A DNA stretch of 11,020 nucleotides, from assembly GCA_002361365.1 (NCBI GenBank), contig DEST01000006.1, forward strand, positions 1 to 11,020, written 5' to 3'. The DNA comes from Alphaproteobacteria bacterium UBA3307. Its GTDB lineage: Bacteria > Pseudomonadota > Alphaproteobacteria > RF32 > CAG-239. The number at the start of each line of letters is the position of its first letter. The first letter of the stretch is position 1. A program made the position numbers and the translations under genes. Below are positions 1 to 7,245 of the stretch, one piece after another. A model generated the notes under the pieces. The model saw nothing but the letters and a program-made list of their open reading frames with translations, made no database searches and had not been told where the DNA came from.

Positions 1-219
1 TACCCGAATGCCTGCATCCGGTGGTTCCATTTTCCGGACAAAACTGCCAATGAGGCGCTGAAGTCGTTTAATTATTATTTTGACACCGGTTCCGACCGCT
101 CACCTTGGATTGTGTTCGGCAATAAATACATTCAGGGTTGGAGCTATCTGGATGAAGATAAGGTTGATGTATGGATTCAGCCCTACCTTAATAAGTCTGA
201 ATGGAATCCTTCTAACTAA
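1..219 (+). CDS. 3' end of a thioredoxin-fold-like protein (partial)
   Basis: This frame is open from the window edge to a TAA at 217-219 and gives the last 72 residues of a protein whose start lies outside. The piece contains SPWIVFGNKYIQGW, which resembles the cis-proline strand of thioredoxin or DsbA-like folds (a Pro preceding a beta strand, then an Asn-Gly-like turn). The catalytic CxxC would lie upstream and cannot be seen, so the fold assignment is tentative. Sense codons are well formed to the stop, and a hairpin terminator follows within a few bases, which supports a real gene end. It converges on the minus-strand binding-protein gene and shares that terminator. Confidence 0.6.
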   Translation, partial: YPNACIRWFHFPDKTANEALKSFNYYFDTGSDRSPWIVFGNKYIQGWSYLDEDKVDVWIQPYLNKSEWNPSN

Positions 220-264
220 AAAAATAACCTCGAAAGTCATTTGTTGATTTTCGAGGTTATCTTT
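217..264. terminator. Bidirectional rho-independent terminator
   Basis: Positions 224-235 and 249-260 form a perfect 12-bp stem (ATAACCTCGAAA with its complement) around a 13-nt loop. Read on the minus strand, the stem is followed by a run of seven T. On the plus strand only a weaker CTTTTA follows. It therefore best serves the minus-strand binding-protein gene ending at 294, and also closes the plus-strand gene ending at 219. Confidence 0.85.
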
Positions 265-293
265 TAGCTATACACACTTCACTTATAAGCTCC

Positions 294-1502
294 TTACATA
301 AACGGGTCTGGCGTTACGGCTCCGCCGTTTTTAAGCAATTTACCTTCTTGACGCTTAATTTTATAATCCGAATCTTTGCCTAAATTACGCTCATAAATCT
401 GTCCGTAATGCCCGACAATCTGTACAGCATCATCCAACCATTTAGGCTCTAAATGCAAAGCCTGCCATAATTCCGGATTATCCCCCATCAGATTTCTGAT
501 TTCCGTACTGTTATGTCCGCGGAAGAACTCAACGTTTTTAGCGTTGATATCATATTGTTCTGCCAGTTGCAACGCATTGATAATCCATTTTACGGCAACG
601 GCAAAATCCAAATGGTCACGATGTACCAAAGCATAGACCGGAGTGGTGGCTATATGCTCCGGAATAATGGTAATATAGCTCTTGGTCAATGCCTGTTTCA
701 TACCGTTCAAATATGCCGCTCCGGCAGTCATCAACTCACACCGTTTGAGCAAAAAAGCTTCTCGCGCCTTACGCATTGTCGGAAATTTGATATACTTTGC
801 TTGTAAATTAAATTTGGCATTAAATGCTTCAAAATTTCGTTGATAATCAGAATTTTCTGCAACACAAATTTTTTTATTTTCAAAATCTTCGGCCTTTTCT
901 CCTTTGCTATCGGCAATAATAAGCTGTTGCGGGTCAAAATAAAGTAATCCGCTCGGAATCAATTTGCTTTGAATATCATATTTGGCGGCATACGGAACCC
1001 CACTCAGCATAACGTCTACTTTACCGCTCTGCAAGGCTTTGGAAATTTCAGAATCTTCTATATGACGCATATCTATTTTGTTGGAATCTCCCAAAACCGC
1101 CAAAGCAATGGCGCGACAAAAATCTGCGTCTATGCCGTTCCATTCGCGCTCGGCAACATAAGCATAACACTTGAGTTGAGTGTTTGTGCCGCAACGCACC
1201 CGTCCGCGTTTTTTAATGCGGTCAACATAATTTTTAGGGTCATACGAGGCTGCATAAAAACGTTGTCGCTCGGCGTACGTGTCTATCACATCAGGATTAT
1301 AGAATTTGCGCGAAATCAAGTCGGCGTTTCTATCTTCCGGCATATCTTTATCTAAAGCCGAACCCTCATCAATTTCTTTTGGGGCAACCACCGGCAAAAC
1401 TTGTACCGAACCGTTGCGAATCCCGCGTTGCTCCGTTTGTGCACCGGCTACTTGCGGCAACATAACGGAAAATACGACGGACAAAATAAAAAATACTTTC
1501 AT
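294..1502 (-). CDS. AapJ/BztA-like periplasmic amino-acid-binding protein
   Basis: This 402-aa protein resembles the substrate-binding subunit of general L-amino-acid ABC transporters (SBP_bac_3 family). I chose the ATG at 1502 because it opens a clear Sec signal peptide (MKVFFILSVVFSVMLPQVAGA, cleavage near residue 21). The frame stays open 72 codons further upstream, but that stretch looks non-coding and overlaps mlaC. No strong ribosome site is visible. The binding domain starts near residue 100 with RCGTN, followed by WNGIDADFCRAIALAVLGD (121-139) and ALQSGKVDVM (156-165). The family's C-terminal signature appears as GHYGQIYERNLG (364-375). Two things are odd. Residues 21-99 form an acidic linker that AapJ proteins lack. 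Where AapJ has SRNTTWTxxRD, with the ligand-contacting arginine, this protein has LSGVPYAAKYD. No permease or ATPase gene is adjacent, so it may be an orphan binding protein or a diverged one with another ligand. Confidence 0.85.
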   Translation of the reverse strand: MKVFFILSVVFSVMLPQVAGAQTEQRGIRNGSVQVLPVVAPKEIDEGSALDKDMPEDRNADLISRKFYNPDVIDTYAERQRFYAASYDPKNYVDRIKKRGRVRCGTNTQLKCYAYVAEREWNGIDADFCRAIALAVLGDSNKIDMRHIEDSEISKALQSGKVDVMLSGVPYAAKYDIQSKLIPSGLLYFDPQQLIIADSKGEKAEDFENKKICVAENSDYQRNFEAFNAKFNLQAKYIKFPTMRKAREAFLLKRCELMTAGAAYLNGMKQALTKSYITIIPEHIATTPVYALVHRDHLDFAVAVKWIINALQLAEQYDINAKNVEFFRGHNSTEIRNLMGDNPELWQALHLEPKWLDDAVQIVGHYGQIYERNLGKDSDYKIKRQEGKLLKNGGAVTPDPFM

Positions 1503-1560
1503 TTTAAAAACCACTATGTTAATGTAATATATTAGAGATGTTATCATACGAGGTCTTAAA

Positions 1561-2223
1561 ATGAAGTTAAAATATTTTGTGCAATATGTTCTTTTATTTT
1601 TTGCCGCTTTATTTTTTGCTCTGCCAATAGCATCTGCTGAAAATTTTAGTGCGCAGGAAGCTCGTATTTGGGCTAATAATAAAGGACAGCAAATATTGAA
1701 TATTATGACTTCAATCAATCCGGAAGAAAAAATTAAACGACTGGATGAAATCTTGTATAATGATGTGGATTTGGATTATGCTGCGCAATTTGCAGCCGGC
1801 AAATATTGGCGCAAAATGAGTGCACAGCAACAAGCGCAATATTCTTCGTTGTTTAAACAGTATACGGCTGCCTTGTATAAAAACTATCCGCTCAACTTAG
1901 ATAAGGGCGAAGTTACATACACTATTGATAATGTTATAACTCAAAAAGAATCGCAATTTGTGCATTGTACCATTTTTATCAAGGCACTGGAGCAAAAAGT
2001 CAATGATGCCTCAAAAGGCGGTATAAAGGTTGTGTTTCGGTTGGTTAAAAACAACGGCAAAATTCAATTACGAGACTTGCAAATTGCCGAAAGCAGCTTT
2101 TTGCGGGCTTATCGTGAGCGCTTTTATAAAATGATTTATGAAGATGATGATGAGGAAATAGATTGGTTTTTGGAAGACTTAAAGCAGTTAATAGCCGATA
2201 TGGAAAAAGAAAACACAAATTAG
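1561..2223 (+). CDS. mlaC: MlaC/Ttg2D-like periplasmic phospholipid carrier
   Basis: This 220-aa protein has a signal peptide (hydrophobic core around residues 8-24, cleavage after ASA at 26), followed by the layout of the MlaC/Ttg2D (Tol_Tol_Ttg2) family. That layout is a helical N-terminal part, then YWRKMSAQQQAQYSSLFKQY (around 81-100), then a beta-rich half with FRLVKNNGKIQLRDL and a closing SFLRAYRERF helix. In the Mla pathway MlaC ferries phospholipids across the periplasm between outer-membrane MlaA and the inner-membrane MlaFEDB complex. None of those partners is in this window. A GAGG ribosome site lies 7 nt before the ATG. The acidic tail (EDDDEEIDW) is an unusual extension. It is transcribed divergently from the binding-protein gene, 58 bp away. 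Family assignment is good; the exact symbol is inferred. Confidence 0.82.
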   Translation: MKLKYFVQYVLLFFAALFFALPIASAENFSAQEARIWANNKGQQILNIMTSINPEEKIKRLDEILYNDVDLDYAAQFAAGKYWRKMSAQQQAQYSSLFKQYTAALYKNYPLNLDKGEVTYTIDNVITQKESQFVHCTIFIKALEQKVNDASKGGIKVVFRLVKNNGKIQLRDLQIAESSFLRAYRERFYKMIYEDDDEEIDWFLEDLKQLIADMEKENTN

Positions 2224-2254
2224 TTTGCCAAAAATTATAATTTTTACAAAAAAC

Positions 2255-2283
2255 TTGACTTTTGACAAAATCAAGATTATAGT
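2255..2283 (+). promoter_or_regulatory. Predicted sigma-70 promoter of the lipoprotein gene
   Basis: TTGACT (2255-2260) is separated by 17 nt from TATAGT (2278-2283); each box is one base off consensus. Transcription would begin near 2290, leaving a leader of roughly 50 nt before the lipoprotein start. Confidence 0.6.
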
Positions 2284-2312
2284 GAGTCTACAAAATAAAT
2301 GATATGGAGAAA

Positions 2313-2387
2313 ATGAATATATTATTATACAACAAAACACAATATGAATATGAAAAATTTTATCTTTTTGGTTTTCGGCATCACTAG
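2313..2387 (+). other. Possible short upstream ORF overlapping the lipoprotein start
   Basis: An ATG at 2313, preceded by GGAGA at 2306-2310, opens a 24-codon frame (MNILLYNKTQYEYEKFYLFG...) that ends at TAG 2385-2387. It runs through the lipoprotein start codons at 2344 and 2350 in a different frame. The lipoprotein's own starts have no visible Shine-Dalgarno, so translational coupling through this leader ORF is possible. The spacing from GGAG to this ATG is short (about 3 nt), so it may be chance. Confidence 0.25.
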
Positions 2388-2817
2388 TCTGATTAACCTT
2401 TCTTCTTGCGTAAATGATACGTTTGAAGCTGTTGTCCCTTCCACCTCATCAGCAGTTAAATTGGCAAAATTTGCTCATCGAGGAAATCAGCCGCTACAGG
2501 TAAAAGGAGTTATGTACTCTTTTCAGAACAAGCCCTCCGGTTTGATTAGGATTCCAACAAACTACAAAGATATTTTAGTTTCTTTTAACGACCATAATAT
2601 CGATGGGCTTAATCTGGCACTGGATATTCCGGCTACCGATTTCACTCTGACTGTTCACACAACGGAGGAAGTCGTTATGACAAATCCGTTTTTCTGTCAG
2701 GGAGGTAACATTTATTTCAAAGTGATGGTAGATGGACAAGTGGTGCAAACCCACACGCTCTGGTACGATATTATTGCCACCAATGAAGAAATTTATGCTT
2801 GGGGAACCAAAAAATAA
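2344..2817 (+). CDS. Small outer-surface or periplasmic lipoprotein, unknown function
   Basis: I do not recognise the family of this 157-aa protein. Residues 1-22 form a lipoprotein signal peptide: charged start, hydrophobic run FIFLVFGITSLIN, then the lipobox L-S-S-C with the modified Cys at 22. The mature part is mostly predicted beta strands (KGVMYSF, SGLIRIP, DILVSFND, FTLTVHT, IYFKVMVDGQVVQTHTLWYDI), which suggests a small beta-sandwich domain. There are two candidate starts, ATG 2344 and ATG 2350, neither with an obvious ribosome site. It stands alone as a single-gene unit: a good promoter lies upstream at 2255-2283 and a strong terminator follows at 2821. Confidence 0.8.
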   Translation: MNMKNFIFLVFGITSLINLSSCVNDTFEAVVPSTSSAVKLAKFAHRGNQPLQVKGVMYSFQNKPSGLIRIPTNYKDILVSFNDHNIDGLNLALDIPATDFTLTVHTTEEVVMTNPFFCQGGNIYFKVMVDGQVVQTHTLWYDIIATNEEIYAWGTKK

Positions 2818-2820
2818 ACC

Positions 2821-2853
2821 AATACCCGTTGAGTTATCAACGGGTATTTTTTG
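2821..2853 (+). terminator. Rho-independent terminator after the lipoprotein gene
   Basis: AATACCCGTTGA (2821-2832) and its exact complement (2837-2848) form a 12-bp stem with a GTTA loop, followed by a T-run. It begins 4 nt after the stop codon. Confidence 0.92.
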
Positions 2854-2879
2854 TGCATACAGAAGGCTATTTGATATTA

Positions 2880-2940
2880 AAGCGACATAATTTGAATTTT
2901 CCTGTTGAATTTGGCGTATTATGTATGTATTATGTCGCTT
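2880..2940. repeat. 12-bp inverted repeat enclosing the gltX promoter
   Basis: AAGCGACATAAT (2880-2891) recurs as its exact reverse complement ATTATGTCGCTT (2929-2940), with 37 nt between. The right arm covers the predicted -10 box of gltX. This could be a two-site operator, or the ends of a small palindromic or MITE-like element that brought the promoter. Confidence 0.75.
2905..2933 (+). promoter_or_regulatory. Predicted sigma-70 promoter of gltX-cysS
   Basis: TTGAAT (2905-2910) and TATTAT (2928-2933) are spaced by 17 nt. Transcription would start near 2940, giving a leader of about 30 nt to the gltX ATG at 2969. Confidence 0.5.
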
Positions 2941-2968
2941 AATAATAACAAATTTAGGTGTTACAAAT

Positions 2969-4291
2969 ATGTCAGAAATAAAAGTAAGATTTGCGCCGAG
3001 TCCGACCGGATTTATGCACATCGGAAATACGCGCACGGCACTGTTTAACTGGCTCTTGGCCAAAAAATTGGGCGGAAAGTTTATGCTTCGTATTGATGAT
3101 ACGGATTTTGCGCGTTCCAAAAAAGAATACGAAGATGCAATGCGCGAGAGCTTGAAATGGCTTGGGTTTGAATGGAGTGAAGAAGCACGACAATCCGCAC
3201 GTTTTGCACGTTATGATGCCCTACGCGACAAACTAATTGCTCAAGGACGCATTTATCCGTGCTATGATACGCCGGAAGAATTGCAAATTAAGCGCAAACG
3301 AGCAATGGCCAAAGGTATGGCACCGATTTATGACCGACAAGCATTACACTATACGCAGGAAGATATTGCTAAATTTGAAGCAGAAGGGCGTAAACCTCAC
3401 TATCGTTTTAAGCTCAATCCGGGCATTATTGAATGGGAAGATATTGTGCGCGGACATTGTCAATATGATGCCGAAAAATTAAGCGACCCGATTATCATTC
3501 GCGAAGACGGCAGTTATCTTTATCACTTCCCGTCATGCATTGACGATTCCGATTTCGGTATCACCCACATCGTACGCGGCGAAGACCATGTTACCAACAC
3601 TGCGGCACAAATTCAGATGTTTGAGGCAATCGGCGGAAAAGTGCCAACATTTGCACATTTGCCGCTCTTGACAGGCGTAGAAGGTAAATTATCTAAGCGT
3701 TTAGGTAGTTTGGGTGTACGAGAACTCAGGGCTGAGGGGGTTGAAGCATTGGCTATCTGTTCCTTTTTAGCCAAGCTCGGCACTTCTGATGCAATTGAAC
3801 CGTACTATTCGCTTGATGAACTGGCACAATCACTTGATTTTGCTAAACTCGGACGCTCTCAGCCGAAATTCGATGAGGAAGAACTAAAACACTTTAATAC
3901 AAAATTCGTGCGTTCAATGCCGTATGAGGCAGTAAAAAACCGCGTTAATGTCAGTGAAGAATTTTGGAACGAAGTGCGACCGAATTTGAATGTGGTTGAC
4001 GATATTAAACTATGGGCAGACATTTGTCACAAAGAGGTAACGCCGGTTATGGAAGATACGACACTGACCGATTTGGCAGCATCAGTTTTGCCGCCGGAAC
4101 CATGGAATGAAAATACTTTTAATGAATGGTTGAATATCGTTAAGCGACAAAGCGGTAAAAAAGGCAAAGAGTTGTTTCATCCGATACGCAAAGCATTAAC
4201 TGCGCTCGACAACGGACCGGAACTTAAAACATTGTTGCCGCTTATCGGTTATGAAAAAGCATATAAACGCTTGAAAGGTGAAACAGCATAA
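2969..4291 (+). CDS. gltX: Glutamate--tRNA ligase (GluRS)
   Basis: This class I synthetase charges tRNA with glutamate in the cytoplasm. I chose ATG 2969 because APSPTGFMHIGN must sit at the very N-terminus and an AGGTG ribosome site lies 8 nt upstream; the frame stays open a further 16 codons without family sequence. At 440 aa it is at the short end of the family. The ATP-binding HIGH motif is HIGN (17-20), the second signature is KLSKR (240-244), and IVRGEDHVTN (201-210) is the conserved catalytic-domain stretch. The Cys/His zinc cluster of E. coli GluRS is missing: only PCYDT remains near residue 98. Many alphaproteobacteria carry two GltX enzymes, lack GlnRS, and use a GltX plus GatCAB to make Gln-tRNA. 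Whether this copy acts on tRNA-Glu, tRNA-Gln or both cannot be told here. cysS follows after 48 nt without a terminator, so the two probably form an operon. Confidence 0.95.
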   Translation: MSEIKVRFAPSPTGFMHIGNTRTALFNWLLAKKLGGKFMLRIDDTDFARSKKEYEDAMRESLKWLGFEWSEEARQSARFARYDALRDKLIAQGRIYPCYDTPEELQIKRKRAMAKGMAPIYDRQALHYTQEDIAKFEAEGRKPHYRFKLNPGIIEWEDIVRGHCQYDAEKLSDPIIIREDGSYLYHFPSCIDDSDFGITHIVRGEDHVTNTAAQIQMFEAIGGKVPTFAHLPLLTGVEGKLSKRLGSLGVRELRAEGVEALAICSFLAKLGTSDAIEPYYSLDELAQSLDFAKLGRSQPKFDEEELKHFNTKFVRSMPYEAVKNRVNVSEEFWNEVRPNLNVVDDIKLWADICHKEVTPVMEDTTLTDLAASVLPPEPWNENTFNEWLNIVKRQSGKKGKELFHPIRKALTALDNGPELKTLLPLIGYEKAYKRLKGETA

Positions 4292-4339
4292 ATCCATATT
4301 TTTGCAATAAAACTACAGGCCCCAATAGAAAGAAAAAAT

Positions 4340-5722
4340 ATGACGCAAATTCAGATTTATTTACACGATACTTTAAAACAACGAAAAATCCCGTTCACGC
4401 CGATTGATAAAAACAATGTGCGTATGTATGTTTGCGGACCGACAGTTTATGATAAGGCGCATTTAGGAAATGCTAAAACACCGGTGGTGTATGATGTTTT
4501 GTATCGTTTGCTGTGTTATGTTTATGGTAAAGAGCACGTAACTTATGTTTCAAATATCACCGATGTTGATGATAAAATTTTGAACAAGCATAAAGAAACC
4601 GGCAAGTCTATTCACGAAATCACGGAACAGACTTACAACTGGTATATTGAAGATATGGCAAAGCTCAACGTGCTCGCCCCGAACTATCGTCCGCGTGCCA
4701 CAGAATATATTGCCGATATGATTGAGCTCGTCAAAAAATTGTTGGCAAACGGCCACGCGTATGAGGCAGAAAAGCAAGTTTTGTTTGATGTTGATTCTAT
4801 GCCTTCATACGGTCGTCTTTCCGGACGTTCGATGAAAGAAATGTTGGCTGGTGCACGCATTGAAGTTGCCGATTATAAAAAGAATCCGGCAGACTTTATT
4901 TTGTGGAAACCGTCGGATGCCGGCCAGCCGGGATGGGACAGCCCGTGGGGATACGGCCGTCCGGGGTGGCATTTGGAATGCTCGGCGATGAGCTCAAAAT
5001 TGCTTGGCAACGATTTTGATATTCACGGCGGCGGTTCCGATTTGATTTTTCCGCACCACGAAAATGAATTGGCGCAATCGTGCGGCGCGTTTCCGAACAC
5101 AAAATTTGCCCATTATTGGGTACATACCGGTATGCTGATGATTGACGGCGTAAAAATGAGCAAATCACTCGGTAATTTTTATACGGTTGAAGAAGTGTTG
5201 CAAAAAGAGCCGGCAGAGGCATTGCGTTTGCTGTTTTTGACAACACATTATCATCAACCGTTTAATTTTACCTTTGAAGGACTGCATAATGCTAAAGCAA
5301 TTTTGGATAAATTCTATAATGCTCTGCTTAAAAATACCGATGTACCAACGGTTGAAGCGCAGCCAAATCCAAAAATTATTGAGGCCTTAGCTGATGATTT
5401 AAATACACCGCTCGCGCTTTCTTATTTGCATGAAATGGTGAATACCCTGAACAAAGCCGAAAATACTCAGGAACGTGCGAAACTCAAATCAGAATTGTTA
5501 GCAAGTGCATATATGCTAGGACTTTTATATAATAATCCGGAAGCGTGGTTTAAGGGTGAAAACAATGAGGAAACAGCCGAAATTGAAACACTGATTCAAA
5601 AACGTGCAGATGCAAAAAAGAATAAGGACTGGGCAACTGCAGATGCTATTCGGAATATATTGAAAGAGCGCGGCATTGTGTTGGAAGATTCTCCTACAGG
5701 TACAACTTGGAAAAAAATATAG
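4340..5722 (+). CDS. cysS: Cysteine--tRNA ligase (CysRS)
   Basis: This 460-aa class I synthetase charges tRNA-Cys and is of usual family length. The N-terminus carries CGPTVYDKAHLGN: the zinc ligand Cys32, and the HIGH motif as HLGN (41-44). The other expected zinc ligands are present as Cys214 (HLECSAM), His239 and Glu243 (FPHHENELAQS). KMSKS is intact at 272-276 and followed by LGNF. The C-terminal helical part ends with KNKDWATADAIRNILKERGI and VLEDSPTGTTW, the usual end of CysRS proteins. The ribosome site is weak (AGAAAG about 9 nt before the ATG). It lies 48 nt after gltX and probably shares its transcript; no hairpin terminator follows before the next gene at 5767. Confidence 0.97.
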   Translation: MTQIQIYLHDTLKQRKIPFTPIDKNNVRMYVCGPTVYDKAHLGNAKTPVVYDVLYRLLCYVYGKEHVTYVSNITDVDDKILNKHKETGKSIHEITEQTYNWYIEDMAKLNVLAPNYRPRATEYIADMIELVKKLLANGHAYEAEKQVLFDVDSMPSYGRLSGRSMKEMLAGARIEVADYKKNPADFILWKPSDAGQPGWDSPWGYGRPGWHLECSAMSSKLLGNDFDIHGGGSDLIFPHHENELAQSCGAFPNTKFAHYWVHTGMLMIDGVKMSKSLGNFYTVEEVLQKEPAEALRLLFLTTHYHQPFNFTFEGLHNAKAILDKFYNALLKNTDVPTVEAQPNPKIIEALADDLNTPLALSYLHEMVNTLNKAENTQERAKLKSELLASAYMLGLLYNNPEAWFKGENNEETAEIETLIQKRADAKKNKDWATADAIRNILKERGIVLEDSPTGTTWKKI

Positions 5723-5766
5723 CTAAAATCAAACCAGATATTTGACAATAAAAAAATAGAGTAAAA

Positions 5767-5926
5767 ATGCGCCTGTATCATTATGCACCAAAAGTTAATA
5801 CCGTTATGGAGTGCGGGTTGCTTTCAATATCCAAGAGCCCGCGTGACTTACGCGCTTATGCGCACCGTGCCGGTTCGGAAAATCGTGATGAGATAATGGC
5901 TTGGTTTGATAAAACATTTGCCGGTC
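5767..5926 (+). repeat. Direct repeat, 5' end of the LYHYAP gene (copy 1)
   Basis: This 160-bp stretch recurs at 7086-7245 in the same orientation with 20 differences by my count, mostly at third codon positions, and includes one identical block of about 40 bp. The third-position bias means both copies evolved under protein-level constraint after duplicating. The copies flank the SleB-like hydrolase gene. Confidence 0.9.
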
Positions 5927-6174
5927 TGGTGGTCAACAACCTCATCAAGGCCTACGACAAGTGGGACGAGGAAGGCGAGTTTAAGATTCAGGAGGATTTC
6001 GACGACCTGTATATCGATATGCTTTCGAATACCGGTGTTGAGGACTTCAAGAGCTTGCTCGAGCCGTTCGGTATTGACGCCGACTCACCTGACTTCTGGT
6101 CCAATTGTCTGTCTCTCATAACGGACTACATCAACGAGATTGAGAAGTTGGCCAAACGAGAAGGTCTTTTATAA
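5767..6174 (+). CDS. Chimeric 'LYHYAP' protein, copy 1, with foreign C-terminal half
   Basis: I do not recognise this 135-aa protein. Its first 53 codons (MRLYHYAPKVNTVMEC... to DKTFAG) match the start of the gene at 7086, with 140 of 160 bases identical up to position 5926 by my count. After the shared TTTGCCGGTC the two genes are unrelated. The second half here (from LVVNNLIKAYDKWDEEGEFK) is acidic, helical and visibly richer in G+C, with codons such as AAG, GAC, CTC and GAG that neighbouring genes use less. This looks like a fusion made by recombination: a duplicated 5' end joined to the 3' end of another gene. It has only a weak GAG ribosome site. It follows cysS by 44 nt and is closed by a strong terminator. 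It may be expressed or may be a recombination scar. Confidence 0.6.
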   Translation: MRLYHYAPKVNTVMECGLLSISKSPRDLRAYAHRAGSENRDEIMAWFDKTFAGLVVNNLIKAYDKWDEEGEFKIQEDFDDLYIDMLSNTGVEDFKSLLEPFGIDADSPDFWSNCLSLITDYINEIEKLAKREGLL

Positions 6175-6189
6175 TTCTATAACAAAAAA

Positions 6190-6225
6190 ATACCCCGCGC
6201 TTAATACACGCGAGGTATTTTTTTT
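6190..6225 (+). terminator. Rho-independent terminator after the chimeric gene
   Basis: ATACC-C-CGCG (6190-6199) pairs with CGCG-A-GGTAT (6209-6218), with one internal mismatch and a 9-nt loop, followed by eight T. It starts 16 nt past the stop codon at 6174. Confidence 0.88.
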
Positions 6226-6323
6226 GTTCTAAAAATCCGTGTTTTAATGCTAATTCTCGGTTAATTTTTCATCATTTTCACAATGACGAAATTTTTGATA
6301 AGTCAGCGAAAAATTGAAAAAAG

Positions 6324-6352
6324 TTGCATTTCTCCCGTAACTGTGATACACT
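6324..6352 (+). promoter_or_regulatory. Predicted extended -10 promoter of the hydrolase gene
   Basis: TTGCAT (6324-6329) lies 17 nt before TACACT (6347-6352). The -10 box is preceded by TGA, giving the extended -10 form TGnTACACT. The start point would be near 6359, about 35 nt before the gene. The rest of 6226-6391 shows no other feature. Confidence 0.45.
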
Positions 6353-6394
6353 AAGCTATGCATAAGAAATGCTTTTAATTATCGGAGGATTATG

Positions 6395-7066
6395 ATGCGA
6401 AATATAAAAGAAAAGATGAAAACTGACGCCCAGAAAGCGTCGCGTGTGCGTAACAATATAACAAAATCAAATCCTCAACAGTCGGAAATTTACAGTATTG
6501 CCGCCACATTATACGGTGAGGCAAAAGATTTAGATAATAAAGGGATAACGCGGGTGGCAGAAACCATTCGTAACCGCTACAATTATTACAGCCAAAACAA
6601 AGCCAGCGGTGTGAATAAAATTACTTATCGCGATATTGTCGCCGCACCGGACCAATACAAGGGTTTTAATGTTTATAGAAACAAATCGATAAAGGATTTC
6701 CAAAATCTTGAAAAAAGTTTAACCGGCGAAGAAAAGAAAAATTGGGACAGATGTATGGCGATAGCACGCAAAGTTGTCAATGGACAATTAGAAACAAATT
6801 ACGCAAACGGCGCATTAGGGTTTAATAAAGCATCGGTAGAGACAAATAAACGCCTCTTTAAGACTTCAAACGTATTCAAAGATGATAGTAGCTATATCAA
6901 TAATCCCGATAAAAAATCACCGCATGTGTTTTTCGGCGACTATTATATATCGCCTTTAAAAAATGCACAAGGAAAGGTGTTGGCAAAAGGTGGAAAACCG
7001 AATGAAAATGTCTCACGCGTTTTGGTGCAAAATAAGATGGCTTATGCTCGAAACGGCAGAGGTTAG
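6395..7066 (+). CDS. SleB-like cell-wall hydrolase (Hydrolase_2 family)
   Basis: This 223-aa protein resembles the SleB/CwlJ cell-wall hydrolase domain. IAATLYGEAKDLDNKGITRV contains the YGEA signature, with the presumed catalytic Glu at residue 42. AETIRNRYNYY follows, and later CMAIARKVVNGQL and NGALGFNKAS, equivalent to the family's GALyFh stretch. The family cleaves peptidoglycan glycan strands; SleB itself is a lytic transglycosylase in spore cortex. I prefer ATG 6395 over the adjacent ATG 6392 because GGAGGA (6384-6389) then sits at better spacing. There is no signal peptide: the first 30 residues are charged and polar. The enzyme would need another route to the wall, such as a holin or pinholin, type VI or another secretion system, or lysis. 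A partner gene follows 19 nt downstream with its own ribosome site, so the pair is probably co-transcribed. Phage endolysin or antibacterial effector are both possible. Confidence 0.72.
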   Translation: MRNIKEKMKTDAQKASRVRNNITKSNPQQSEIYSIAATLYGEAKDLDNKGITRVAETIRNRYNYYSQNKASGVNKITYRDIVAAPDQYKGFNVYRNKSIKDFQNLEKSLTGEEKKNWDRCMAIARKVVNGQLETNYANGALGFNKASVETNKRLFKTSNVFKDDSSYINNPDKKSPHVFFGDYYISPLKNAQGKVLAKGGKPNENVSRVLVQNKMAYARNGRG

Positions 7067-7085
7067 ATATTCGGAGAACAATCTG

Positions 7086-7245
7086 ATGAACTTATATCAT
7101 TATGCACCGAAAGAAAATACCGTTATGGAGTGCGGGTTGCTTTCAATATCCAAGGGCCCACGAGATTTACGTGCTTATGCGCATCGTGCCGGCTCGGAAA
7201 ATCGTGATGATATTATGGCATGGCTTGATAAGACCTTTGCCGGTC
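7086..7245 (+). repeat. Direct repeat, 5' end of the LYHYAP gene (copy 2)
   Basis: This is the partner of 5767-5926 in the same orientation. The match ends abruptly after TTTGCCGGTC, the likely recombination joint of the chimera. Confidence 0.9.

Noticed and set aside
1503..1718. 72-codon N-terminal extension of the AapJ-like gene
   Set aside because: It overlaps the mlaC start on the other strand, has no ribosome site, and the signal peptide only makes sense from ATG 1502.
2575..3193. Minus-strand frames opposite the lipoprotein and gltX starts
   Set aside because: They lie opposite well-supported genes and cross a terminator and the gltX promoter.
5742..5747. Perfect TTGACA before the chimeric gene
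   Set aside because: There is no -10 box 16-18 nt downstream; the position falls on the start codon.
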